Assembly (NCBI GenBank): GCA_014871385.1
Contig: CM026429.1
Coordinates: forward strand, 5,798,283 to 5,862,282
DNA: 64,000 nt
From: Ceratodon purpureus
Taxonomy: Eukaryota; Streptophyta; Bryopsida; Pseudoditrichales; Ditrichaceae
Direction: 5' to 3'
Made by a program: the position numbers and the translations under genes. Below, in pieces: positions 1-10,008 of this stretch. A model generated the notes under the pieces. That model ran no database searches, was not told the origin of the DNA, and saw only the letters and a list, made by a program, of their open reading frames with translations. Position 1 is the first letter of the stretch; every line of letters begins with the position of its first letter.

Positions 1-565
1 CCATACATTCTTCATTAATCTATATAAAATAAATTCTACATATCATTCAATTTATTTTTCAATTTTACACAAATATCTTCACATTCAACTCGTAGATAGT
101 AGAATTTGAAGCTCCAAAACTTCAGTTTATACATTTATTTTTTAATCTTCTCAACCTAAAAATTCGGCCACGCTGGTCTAAAAAATTGATGAACAAACTC
201 TTAATCCTACCCAAGTGTAAAAGTCTAGTCATAAGGTTGATTGTCCTTAAACCACCAACTTAAGCAATCTAACTTATTTTGACAGTACTAAACTTGAAAA
301 AGAATACGAACGCATTCGAAATATGTTTTGATGAAGATTGCAAAAACTTTCAACATCTCATTGGCATTTGTCAATTTTATACAAAGTCCCAAAGTGGAAA
401 GTAACCTTTAACCCAAATCAACCCTCTAGGCTTCCTTATGTTTACACCATGTGGTACAGACTTTCAACCTTAACATCACAAAACCTCAAACACAAAATCC
501 CATCTCAAGTTAATTCGGAAAAACAAAGTAATACTAGAACCAAGGCTAAATCATCCATTTTACTA
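1..565. other. AT-rich intergenic DNA
   Basis: No gene seen. The sequence is AT-rich with stops in all frames. The only open frame of any length (338-583) encodes low-complexity protein with no recognisable motif and runs into the MITE that follows. Confidence 0.6.
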
Positions 566-743
566 CTCCTTCCGTTCCACTAAAAGACCATTGTTTGTTA
601 ATAATATCGGATTTAAGGAAAATTCTATTTTTAAAAACAAATTGGACAAATTTAGAAACATGTTGTCCAAATTTAGAAACTATAATCTTATTCAGGGACA
701 AATTTTTTGAGCAAACAACGATCTTTTAGTAGGATGGAGGGAG
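566..743. mobile_element. Stowaway-like MITE (Tc1/mariner type)
   Basis: The left end reads CTCCTTCCGTTCCACTAAAA and the right end is its approximate inverse complement (CTCCCTCCATCCTACTAAAA). A TA dinucleotide lies directly outside each end (564-565 and 744-745). Length is 178 bp with no coding capacity. The CTCCCTCCGT-type terminus with a TA target duplication is the established signature of Stowaway MITEs, which are mobilised by Tc1/mariner transposases. The ends diverge by several bases, so this is not a fresh insertion. Confidence 0.8.
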
Positions 744-767
744 TATATCACTGACTCACAAAAGAAC

Positions 768-880
768 AAAAAAAGAGACGAACAAAAGTAGGGACAACTG
801 AAATAGAGGAGGAACGAAAGTAGGGACGACCGAACGAAAGTAGGGACGAACGAAAGAAGGGACGAACGAAAGAAGGGAAT
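768..880. repeat. Degenerate GAACGAAAGTAGGGAC tandem repeat
   Basis: About six or seven imperfect units of roughly 14-17 bp built on GAACGAAAGTAGGGAC lie head to tail, about 220-330 bp upstream of the RPL19 start. The strand is strongly purine-biased. It may be part of the promoter region, but nothing here shows regulation. Confidence 0.7.
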
Positions 881-1029
881 GGGAGTGGAGGGCAGGCTGG
901 GTCGGGCGGGGCAATGGGAACACCCGAGGGAGGGGGGGACCCGGGGATGGGGGCTCTGGGGGAGGAGAGGGTGCGGGGGGCACTCAAGAGGGGCGGCGAG
1001 GGCACAATGGACCTTCTCTTTGGAGTTGT

Positions 1030-1100
1030 AGGGTTCACTCCCTCTCCCTCTTGCTCCCCCCACTCCGCCATAGCCCCTCTCGCACCGGCAGCCACCAGCC
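1030..1100 (+). promoter_or_regulatory. Pyrimidine-rich 5' leader of RPL19
   Basis: The bases before the RPL19 ATG form a C/T-rich tract (CTCCCTCTCCCTCTTGCTCC near 1038-1057). Such leaders are typical of ribosomal protein mRNAs. Plant telo-box-like motifs occur just inside intron 1 at 1402-1414 (AGGGTTTAGGGTT) and again near 1529-1537. Telo boxes and pyrimidine leaders are established features of plant ribosomal protein genes. The transcription start is not determined. Confidence 0.5.
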
Positions 1101-2421
1101 ATGGTGTCCCTCAAGCTGCAGAAGCGCCTGGCCGCCAGCGTGCTCAAGTGCGGCGAGCGCAAGGTATGGCTGGACCCTAATGAGGTCAACGAAATCTCGA
1201 TGGCCAACTCGCGCCAGAACATCCGCAAGCTCGTCAAGGACGGCTTCGTCATCCGCAAGCCCCAGAAGATCCACTCGCGTGCCCGTGCTCGCCGTGCTCT
1301 CGAGGCCAAGCGCAAGGGCCGCCACTCCGGCTACGGAAAGCGCCGCGGTACCAGGGAGGCCAGGCTCCCCACCAAGGTACCCTCACCGCCGACTTGGGTT
1401 CAGGGTTTAGGGTTCTGTGTTGGAAGGGATTGGGTTGTCTGTGTGGTTTTGGCGATGGAATGTCTATCATGCGAAGGGTGTGGGAATGTGGCAGGGTTCT
1501 TGCATTACGGGTTTTTTAGGTTTTGAGATTTAGGGTTTTCGGAAGGTAGAGTTTTTGGTTCGTGGCATTACTGGCAGTTTATGTTTCTGGTTTGTTTAGT
1601 TTGCGTGTTTGTGTTGGAGGTGAAATTTTGTGTTTCTGAGAAGAGTTTTAGGTTGAGGCAAGTGATATATGGTGACCATTTTAGGGTTTTCGATCGAATG
1701 TATTTGATGCGTCATTTGATTACAGAACAGAGCATTCGACGCATTCCGGTCTTGATTTGTTTGCTCCTTGGATTATTACTAGCTTGTCCAACTTCACAAT
1801 AATAACGCGTAACTGACCGCAAGGATTGCTGAGTTCCTTGGTTTCAAGCGGGTCACTGAATTTTTAAGTTAGTTTTTTTGTTCCATATCTTAGTACAACT
1901 GCTGCTGTTAAATCCACTCCTGTCTTCTACGGCACTTCACTATCATTATTCGATGTCCAATTGTATTGGATGGTTGATTGGCTATATTGTGGGTAGCTTT
2001 TTGGATCTCGTTTCACGATACTTGGGGTACTGAACTGAACTATATGATTAATTGATCGGTGGTTGTGTAGGTGCTGTGGTTGCGGCGCATGCGTGTGTTG
2101 AGGCGTTTGTTGCGCAAGTACCGTGATGCCAAGAAGATCGACAAGCACATGTACCACGACATGTACATGAAGGTAAAGGGTAATGTCTTCAAGAACAAGC
2201 GTGTGTTGATGGAGAGCATTCACAAGTCGAAGGCTGAGAAGGCACGTGAGAAGACTCTTTCTGACCAGTTCGAGGCCAGGCGGGCTAAGAACAAGGCTAC
2301 CCGTGAGCGCAAGATTGCAAGGAGGGAGGAGCGACATGCTCAGGGTGTCCCTGAGACCGCGCCTGCTCAGGCTGTTGAGGCTCCAGTGACCGCTGCTCCA
2401 GTGAAGAAGTCGAAGAAGTAG
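1101..2421 (+). CDS. RPL19: 60S ribosomal protein L19 (eL19)
   Basis: Two coding exons, 1101-1376 and 2071-2421, are separated by a 694-bp GT-AG intron in phase 0. The spliced product is 208 aa, matching the usual plant eL19 length of about 209. The N-terminus ([18 protein letters not shown]) and the central [18 protein letters not shown] block are diagnostic of eL19. The C-terminal half is a long basic helix, which in eukaryotic ribosomes crosses the subunit interface, followed by a lysine/alanine tail ending APVKKSKK. The intron falls after [10 protein letters not shown]. The first ATG sits in a good context (ACCAGCCATGG). It is a housekeeping gene of the cytosolic large subunit, unrelated to its neighbours. 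The window's large transposon begins about 1 kb downstream. Confidence 0.97.
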
Positions 2422-3417
2422 AGTGTGACTGAACATTTTGTAATATGAATTCTATTTGTTCTGAATTAACATGAGGGGAAGTCACCTTACTTCGTATACG
2501 TCACTTTTCAACTTCGTAACGGAGATCGATCTGAATGTCATTGTGCCTTGGGCTACTTTTCCTCTTGTATTAGATAGTCTGATATCAGATTTTAATTAAG
2601 TCTTGGTCTTGGATGTAGTGAATGATTTAACTCTTTACTGTTCGGTATTTTAAAAGTTTACTAGAAATCCGAAGCTCGTGGGCTCTAGTGCTTTTGCTAG
2701 TCGCTTCTGTTTTTGGTTGGTGTAAATCTTTGTGCTAAGATTTTTGTTCATTTTGTGTGCTCCCTCACTGGGTGGTGTAACACTTTCGCATTGAAGCCTT
2801 CTCGACAAGGTACTCAGGACTTTTTCGATTCAAGTGTCGATGCACGGCAGGTGTTTGGTTGAAACTTGGAAGCGATTTCGATTAGTGGTACAGTATTGCC
2901 ATTTACCCATCAGAGTCTGAAGACCTGGGTCTTGTACATCTTAATCTCAAAAGTATCCATTGCAGTGGCTGGGTTAAAGTAAACAACTACCCAGTCTTGT
3001 CGACATTTTTTCCTTTGCTCCTAGAGAAACTTTGTTTCTTCAGCTAGATTCAGATTGTAAGGTAGAACGTGATGCATATCTTCTCTTTTACATGTGATGC
3101 CGAAGCACTCTCAACCTAAAACCTTTCCATTATACATTTATGTTTCCTGGGAATTTTTTGTTTACAATGCATAGTGCAGGCAATGATTCTACCGAGCCTC
3201 ACTCACATCATCTCAGATTACGGTATCCAGGTGGTACACCGGGGGATTTGCTGCTGTTCCGTGTTTCCGGTGATTTTCTGTATTTTTAATGTGAAATCCA
3301 ATCCCAGTATACCAGGCTGCAGCACTTATTTCAAATTTTTAATTCATTAATAATTAATTGACGTTATTGAGTTCATACGTAGGGAGCATCTGAGCGTCAG
3401 CACCACAGTACTAGACT
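2422..3417. other. RPL19 3' flank, no further gene
   Basis: This holds the RPL19 3' UTR, with an AT-rich, T-rich tail after the stop, and then non-coding DNA up to the transposon insertion point. No open frame with recognisable content was found on either strand. Confidence 0.6.
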
Positions 3418-3426
3418 ATTGTTCAG
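3418..3426 (+). repeat. Left target-site duplication ATTGTTCAG
   Basis: The 9 bp ATTGTTCAG immediately left of the transposon's terminal GGGTCTC is repeated exactly at 14004-14012, immediately right of the other terminus. A 9-bp duplication is the characteristic target-site length of Mutator-superfamily transposons. Confidence 0.97.
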
Positions 3427-3729
3427 GGGTCTCTCTATCTACCCCTTACGAGCGTTGCACCCAGCCCCTCTCCGGGCAGGGGCAGCGTCTCGCGGGGGCA
3501 ACTCTCCCCGACCCTCCCCGGACCCCGACCCACCCCGATCCCCGACCACGGGCGACCCCGCCCGACCCCGCCCGACCCCGTGCAGCCCCCCCCGCCCGCG
3601 CCAGCCCGGGCTCCCCCGCCCGCCCGGTCCATCCACCGCGCTGGGTTTGTCATCCCCGCCTCGTCGTCGTCGTCTTCCCATCCACCGCGAGACGCCCCCC
3701 GTCGTCGTCTCCGCCGGGGCGTAGTGGCT
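3427..3729 (+). repeat. Left terminal inverted repeat of the MULE
   Basis: 303 bp, inverted copy of 13701-14003. The protein frames translated from the two copies are identical across the repeat, indicating no or almost no divergence. It is very GC-rich and contains short direct repeats of a GACCCCGCCC type around 3550-3580. Identity stops abruptly at GTAGTGGCT, where the left arm continues GTGTTG and the right arm (inverted) CATTAT. Confidence 0.95.
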
Positions 3730-4162
3730 GTGTTGCGGGAGCTGTGTCCCGAGCAATTGATGGGGGATCACAGGGCGATGGAGGTCTGAAGAAGTTAGGC
3801 TTTCAGGGGAGGGCTGGGGTTAGGGTTTAGGCGACGTGGTGTAGCGTGGGGAGGGTAGAAGGCGCAGCGTGTTTTTTCTCAGACGAACTAGAGTTCAGGG
3901 GTCCGTAGTTGGACAATGTGTGGGGTTTAGGGTGATCGAAGTGCGTGGGGTTTAGTACATGGGGGTGCAGCGCGAGGGAGAAGGGGATCGTAGCGAGGGG
4001 GTGGTTGTGGCGACTGTGCGGAAACTGCCGGTCTAGGGTTTCGGGTGTGGGGGCACAATTACCTTGGACGGCAGAATCGACGTAGAGAAGCAGGGCGAGG
4101 GCAGCTGCGGCGCTTGGGGGGAGGCGTCCATATCGGTCAGAGCTTTCGGAGGAGACGCTGCG
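3730..4162 (+). promoter_or_regulatory. Leader region of the MULE plus-strand gene, with telo-box-like motifs
   Basis: This is the 433 bp between the left terminal repeat and the proposed ATG. It carries several GGGTTTAG-type motifs: GGTTAGGGTTTAGG at about 3818-3831, and others near 3928, 3950 and 4034. On the other strand these read as AAACCCTAA-like telo boxes, which are known promoter elements of plant growth and ribosomal genes. Promoter activity here is inference. Confidence 0.4.
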
Positions 4163-7100
4163 ATGGCATCGTTGTCGGCGCTGGTAAGTGGAAACCTCTG
4201 AGCCATTTTATCTCCTGTCCTATTGGGTGTCCTGGGTTACTGTGTCCTACTTCCCCCTATGCTTGATTGTGTTTTCTCTTTCTCTGCCGTCGTTTGGGGA
4301 GTACTGCTAGAAGCTTAGGGTTACTTTTTTTGTGGCTGGGTTGGGGTGGTGATGCCTGTAGATCGCCTCGCCCGAGCCACCGGACCTCTCCCGCTTAACT
4401 CCGCAGGACGCCTGCAAGGTGTTGAAGGCGCGCTCCACTGTCCTCGTGGTGAAGGAGTTGTCGGAGGAGCAGCAGGACGCCATCGCCACTGCCGAGGCCG
4501 GCATAGTGCCAGGGGTAAGTGCTCGAACCCCCTCTCTAAAACTGAACATTTAATTTGTACCTAGCACTTTTTCAATCCTAGGTTTAGACATCCTCTACTG
4601 CCTCTAATCTCCGTGCTTCATTTCTTGGGATTCTGCAGGTGCAAATCAAGGGGAAGTTCGGCATGGAAGACGTCATACTGTGCCAGAGCACATGGACCGG
4701 GAACGACCCAAACCGTGACGCCTTCAGCCGGAGCGAACACGACTACCTCATTGTCGAAGTGAACACGCTCTGGAGAAGGCAGAATGCTGGTGCACAAGGG
4801 ACTGGGAAAGCAAGGATGAAGATACCATTTTTTTGCAGGTACTGTAATACAGATATGGTAGACAAAGCTCACCTGGGCTTCCACCGCCAGAAGGACCTCT
4901 GTCCATACTACAACTCCCGAGTCCACGGCCCGCTCAAGATATTTCCTAGCCGAGGTACTGCTGGAAACGGGGAAGCCAGGGCGGTCTTCCGAAAATACAA
5001 CATCAAGGTCCCCTGGCAGATGCTGGGACCGCATGCAAAGCCCAGGGGACCGTATGGGAGGGAGCCAGGAGACGATGAGGATGGCGGCTTTGATTCGGGC
5101 GAGGAAGGTGGTGACGCAACGGGGGAGGAAGGGGAGGGGGAGCAGCAGCAAGCGATGGAGGAGGGCGGGGGCAGCGGCGGCCAAGAAGACGACGGGCAGG
5201 AGGAAGAAGTTCGAGAGGAACGGGAGACGATCGACTTGTCCAGCCCTGATACACCAGGGCCACGATGGAGGGACACGGAGCCGATTGCCACTCCCTCGGC
5301 TGGGAAGAGGAAACGCTGCGAGGAGGGGCCGACTGTTGATGAGCTTCTCCACATGAGTCGGGAAGAGCGGGAGGCGATAAGGAGGGAGGGGGAAGAGGCG
5401 CTGCGGCAAGCACAGTGGGCGGGAGTTGGTGGAGATGGAGGGTCGGGGAGCAGGGGACAGGCGGGGCGGGGGCTAAGACAGAGAGGGAAGTCTCCTGCAG
5501 GAGGAGGTGATGGATCGGCAGGGAAGAAGAAGACCGTCCGTCGCGGTTTGGGGGAAAAGCTTGGGGGTACGCCCACGTCGGGGACAGGGGCCACTGGGGG
5601 GGTTAGCCAGAGGACGCGGGGCGCAACTGCAAACGCTGCAGGAGGATCCGGGGCAAGGCCGCGAGTTCAGGTGGTTGGGAGCCGGTCTGTGGGGGCGAAG
5701 GGTCAGGGAGAGGCGGGCGGGAGCTCGAGCCGGCAGCGTGGTCAGTCGGGAGGGAGCAATGCAGGCGCTGGTAGTGCGGGAGGCGCTGCGGCTACGCCCT
5801 TGGGGAAACCCGGGAAACGACCTGGGCATCAACCAGCGACGGGAGTGGAACGGATGAGCGCCGCCGGCTTCAGAGTGGACACAGCGAAGCGGGGGGGAGT
5901 TGGCTCACAGCCCGCGGACCCGGAAGCACATGCGAGGCAACAAAGGAAGTACGAGGCAATTGACGAGGCCGTCAAGCTGTTTCCCGACGTAGATTGGAGG
6001 ACGGAGCCAAAGCCACCTACACAAGTGCCGGGACTGTATGCTCTACAAGAGTACACTCCTGAGATATTACCCCCGGAGTCCATGCTCGACCAGGGCCGTG
6101 CGTCTGCCGAGCTTCGTCGGCTGCTCGCCGAGGGGAAGCTGCACAGGAGGGTAGCGGGTGCGTGGGGATTCCTCAGTTTCGACCCCGAGCTCACGGTGAG
6201 TTGGAGGGGCTCGGCACTTTTTTTTTTTTTTTTTTTTTTCCGCTTAGTTCATTCAGTTTTCTTCTTGCATCGTGCTGTTCTTCCTCTCCGATCGTCAATT
6301 CTGTGGTTTTCTTCCTTTTTTTCCTTCAATGTTAATGGGCCCTTCTCCTCTCTTCCTGTTATCGTCTTTTTTCTCCCTTCGATCCTCCTCGGCTGTTCTC
6401 TTCTTCGCTCATTCTCTCTAATTGATTTTTTTGTTTTTTTTTTTTTTTTTTTTTCTTCTAAATTTTCCCTTTTGTTTGATTTGGTTTTCCTCTTTCATTT
6501 CAGATTCTGAATGTCTTCTTCTCCGATCGATCCTCCTCGGCTGTTCTCTTCTTCGCTCATTCTTTGTAATTGATTTTTTTTTTTTTGGTTTTTTTTTTTT
6601 TCTTCTAAATTTTCCGTTTTCTTTGATTTGGTTTTCCTCTTTCATTTCACATTCTGAATGTCTTCTGCGCTGCACCTTGATCTCGGTCAGTCATGTCCTC
6701 CCATTTTCCATTTTTAATTCTTTTTAATTTTTTTTTTCGCTGTCTGAGCAGGACTCCATTCCCATCGCCGTGCTGGATGCCGTGGAGAACTGCAGGGAGG
6801 TCTTTGTGAGCAGGTCCGCTGACGGGATCGAGGAGGAGCTGGAGGCCTTCAGTGAGCATCATGGGCTGTATTTGGCGTACTTGGCAAAGAAGAAGGCGTG
6901 GGAGGACTCACGGCTGCAGGTGGAGCGTAATCGGAAGGCTCACATCGCAAAGGAGATGGCCGCCTACGACCTGGACCTCAGTCTTCAGGCAGAGCAGAAG
7001 GAATGGGCGTGGAGTCCGCTCTTCTCGGAGTTCATACTTGTGCCCCTCCCGCCCTGCCTCCATCGTCCATTTGAACATAGTGAGGAGGAGTTCCAGGGGC

Positions 7101-7978
7101 TCATTACCTGGCTACAGAGGGAAGGCTACGCCATGGGAGACCGTAACTCTCCGCCGCACATGGCCCGAGCTCTTAAGCTCTTTGCCAAGAGTGAGTTTGG
7201 AGCTCGCACCCCTATGCTTTGCCCTGTCCGTGGTTTGAGCGACAAGACCCTCAGAGACCGAACTCAGCAGGTCCTATTCGCCATGGAGGAATTAATCCGG
7301 GTGGGGAAAATATATTTCCCGACCCTAGACACAGGTGGTGAGGACTTTGAAAAATTCAGAGAGGTTCTTGACTGTGGGGATAACATTGGGGACCAGGTTG
7401 AGAACTTTCGGGCGTGGCGCAGAAATTGCTTCATTCGGGCGTGCTGCGACTCTTTGAGGAGGGAGGAGTCCCACATTCTCCGTGATTTGTGGGTGAAGGG
7501 GGAAGGGGTGGATCGGGAGGGATGTGCATCGGTTTTCACGAGTGTGCTACTGCTGCGGGAGAATATAGATCTCGGGTATGTCTTCGGATCCATTGAGGCG
7601 ACGGGGTTATGGCCGAGGGGAGGTGATGCGTTCTTTGATGCAGCGAAGGTACTGCGCCGGGAGAGCGTGAGTGCGTGCTACACTAAGCTCGCTTATTGGA
7701 ATGTGAAGGACGGCCTGGAGGATTTGGACGACATCAGAGCTTCGCAAGTCCTGTGTACGTTCGATGCTAGCAGGTTCAGTGGAGAGACGTCGGGATCACC
7801 GAGCAGATTCAGCGCCCAGGGCGGCTCACCTCTACGAATGGGGTTGCTTACGGATGGTCAGGCCGAGCAGGAGACTACATCTGCATTGGGAGGGGGGGGC
7901 TGGGGTCAGGTGGAGGATGGGGAGCCCGAGGCAGTGTCCGTGAGTCCCGTCGTTGTTATGCCAGGCCAGCCAGTGTGA
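4163..7978 (+). CDS. MULE-borne protein of unknown function, C2HC zinc finger (985 aa)
   Basis: Proposed exons are 4163-4183, 4362-4514, 4639-6195 and 6752-7978. All junctions are GT-AG and phase 0, which gives one continuous 985-aa frame. The first exon (MASLSAL) is short and the least certain part. After a roughly 115-residue N-terminal part comes a putative zinc finger at residues 124-146 (C-x2-C-x12-H-x5-C). Next is a long acidic, then Gly/Ser/Arg-rich, disordered segment (about 190-470), and finally a mainly helical C-terminal domain rich in charged residues. I recognise no family. It lies within the transposon, opposite to the transposase, in the place where some autonomous Mutator elements carry a second gene (mudrB in maize). 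A role in transposition, or capture of host sequence, are both inferences. Confidence 0.72.
6378..6670. repeat. Tandem duplication with poly-T tracts inside an intron
   Basis: Within the third intron of the MULE plus-strand gene, a roughly 145-bp unit (CGATCCTCCTCGGCTGTTCT, then a long T tract, then TTTCATTTCA and CTGAATGTCTTCT) occurs twice in a row. The copies differ mainly in T-run length. It is intronic and has no coding potential. Confidence 0.8.
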
Positions 7979-8510
7979 CAGGGATTAGGACAGACAGGAG
8001 GACAGACGTTTATAGAGGGCATAGAGAGTGTGAGTTAGACAGAAAGACAGATTGTAATACAGACTGTAAGGCTACACACTAACTCGGAATTGACGGTTGC
8101 TACACTTGTGATGCATTACGCTTTCGTTGTTTCCCCCTATTGTGAAGGGTATGGTTTTTTGGAATGAATGCAGCAACTTGTTGTGTAGAAACTCCTGCGT
8201 TTAGTTCGTTCTTGTGGAAGTTGCTGATTCAGGTGGAACCGCGAAAGGAGCAGAACCATCTGCCTCAGAATTCCGGAGCACAGTCCTGAAAAAATTAAGA
8301 GACAATGAAGTGAAGAGTAATAAGAAAAAAAGAAGGGACAAAGGGGTTGGGGAAAAAAAGAAGAAAGAAAAATATAAGAGAAAGAAGGAAAAAATAATGG
8401 AAAGGAATAAGAAAAAAAGAAATTAAAAAAATAAGAATTACTGAAAAAAAAATTGGGAGAGAAATAAGGAAACCAGAAAAAAATTAAATTTATAAATAAA
8501 ATGAAAACAT
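7979..8510. other. MULE interior: GACAG-rich spacer and possible coding scrap
   Basis: Directly after the stop at 7978 lies a stretch with repeated GGACAGACAG-type words (7979-8075), probably the 3' UTR. Around 8200-8330 a plus-strand frame reads like ordinary protein (VEVADSGGTAKGAEPSASEF), preceded by a possible acceptor (TTTAG). It then dissolves into A-rich repeats, so no gene model is supported. Confidence 0.4.
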
Positions 8511-8519
8511 TTGGAAGGG

Positions 8520-8670
8520 TATGGTGGACGGAAAAGAAAAAGGGGGAGATAAATAAGAGAAAATGAATGGGAAAGGAAAGGGGAAGGGGACTAAATCAAA
8601 AGAAAAAGGGGGAGATAAATAAGAGAAAATGAATGGGAAAGGAAAGGGGAAGGGGACTAAATCAAAAGAA
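8520..8670. repeat. Two-copy tandem repeat, about 66 bp unit
   Basis: A purine-rich unit (AAAAGAAAAAGGGGGAGATA through GGGGACTAAATC) occurs twice in succession with almost no change. It borders the larger minisatellite and shares its extreme purine bias. Confidence 0.75.
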
Positions 8671-8829
8671 TAAGAGAAATAAGAAAAAAAGAATGGGAAA
8701 GGAGTGGTGCAAAAATTTCAAATGAAAAAAGGAAGACAAATAAAAAAGATAGAGGAGGAAAAACTGGAAAAGAAAAAAACTCAAAAAAAAACCGAATAAA
8801 ATAAAAAGGGAACGGAGCGGAAATAAGAC

Positions 8830-9368
8830 TGGGGGAAGAGGATGCATGGGAGGGGAGGGTATTGGAGGAGAAAAAAAAAGAAAAATAAAAAAAAATAAAA
8901 AAATAAAAAGAGAGAAAAAGGAGTGGAAAGGAAGTGAAGAGAGTGGAAATAAGAGTGGGGGAATGGACCATGGGAGAATGGAGGGTATTGGAGGAGAAAA
9001 AAAAAGAAAAATAAAAAAAAATTAAAAAAAAAAAGAGAGAAAAAGGAGTGGAAAGGAAGTGAAGAGAGTGGAAATAAGAGTGGGGGAATGGACCATGGGA
9101 GAATGGAGGGTATTGGAGGAGAAAAAAAAAGAAAAATAAAAAAAAATAAAAAAAAAAAAAGAGAGAAAAAGGAGTGGAAAGGAAGTGAAGAGAGTGGAAA
9201 TAAGAGTGGGGGAATGGACCATGGGAGAATGGAGGGTATTGGAGGAGAAAAAGAAAGAAAAAAAAAAAAAAATAAATAAAAAAAAAGTGGAAAGGAAGTG
9301 AAGAGAGTGGAAATAAGAGTGGGGAATGGACCATGGGAGAATGGAGGGTATTGGAGGAGAAAAAAAAG

Positions 9369-9405
<37 letters not shown>

Positions 9406-9715
9406 AGAAAAAAAAGTGGAAAGGAAGTGAAGAGAGTGGAAATAAGAGTGGGGGAATGGACCATGGGAGAATGGAGGGTATTGGAGGAGAAAAAGAAAGA
9501 AAAAAAAAAATAAATAAATAAAAAAAAAAGTGGAAAGGAAGTGAAGAGAGTGGAAATAAGAGTGGGGGAATGGACCATGGGAGAATGGAGGGTATTGGAG
9601 GAGAAAAAAAAAGAAAAATAAAAATAAAAGAAAAAAAAAAAAAAAAGTGGAAAGGAAGTGAAGAGAGTGGAAATAAGAGTGGGGGAATGGACCATGGGAG
9701 AATGGAGGGTAGGAA
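8830..9715. repeat. Minisatellite of 112-130 bp units in the MULE interior
   Basis: Seven clear copies share the core GAATGGACCATGGGAGAATG, at 8961, 9086, 9212, 9324, 9454, 9568 and 9685. A degenerate copy lies near 8838. Spacing varies from 112 to 130 bp, and the variation sits mostly in long A-rich spacers. Cores are nearly identical, consistent with recent unequal exchange or slippage. Long phenylalanine-rich frames on the minus strand are by-products of the A runs. Confidence 0.95.
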
Positions 9716-9716
9716 G

Positions 9717-9822
9717 GGAAAAGAATGCAACTACGCAGAGACGATTGAGACTCTGTTGGTCTTACAGAGGAAACTAAAGGACATGTTCGAACACATGCCT
9801 TTGGCATTAGGTAAGACCATCA
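9717..9822 (+). other. Possible additional coding exon within the MULE
   Basis: Between the minisatellite and the transposase gene a short plus-strand stretch reads as a plausible helical peptide (ECNYAETIETLLVLQRKL and onward, about 33 residues). It ends at a donor-like GGTAAGACC near 9811. It could be an exon of a third element gene, a relic, or an alternative 3' exon of the 985-aa gene. There is no start codon or second exon I can defend. Confidence 0.3.
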
Positions 9823-10008
9823 ATATCCAGAGTAAGGCTGTCGCCACCAAAGGACAGACAGAAAGACACACAGTAAGACACAGATGATGACAAAGAACTT
9901 CACCGCATGAGGTTTTTGAAGTAAATTATATAGAAAACCGGCTTAGTTACATGGATCCCGCTAATAAAGCAGGGTTTCAGTCTCTCCTGGAGAACAATAA
10001 CCCTAAGC

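Noticed and set aside
3419-3789. Pro/Arg-rich frames inside both MULE terminal repeats
   Set aside because: They come from GC-rich composition, are identical in the two arms, and have no gene context.
4618-5594. Long antisense frames opposite the MULE zinc-finger exon
   Set aside because: Shadows of a GC-rich coding exon; low-complexity Pro/Ser content and no splice or motif support.
6196-6510. Phe-rich C-terminal extension of the MULE zinc-finger gene
   Set aside because: It is read-through of a T-rich intron. A good donor lies at 6196 and the next exon at 6752 continues the frame.
8657-9807. Long minus-strand frames (up to 357 codons) rich in Phe, Ser and Leu
   Set aside because: They are antisense translations of the A-rich minisatellite. 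All frames are open because the repeat lacks stops, and content repeats with the unit.
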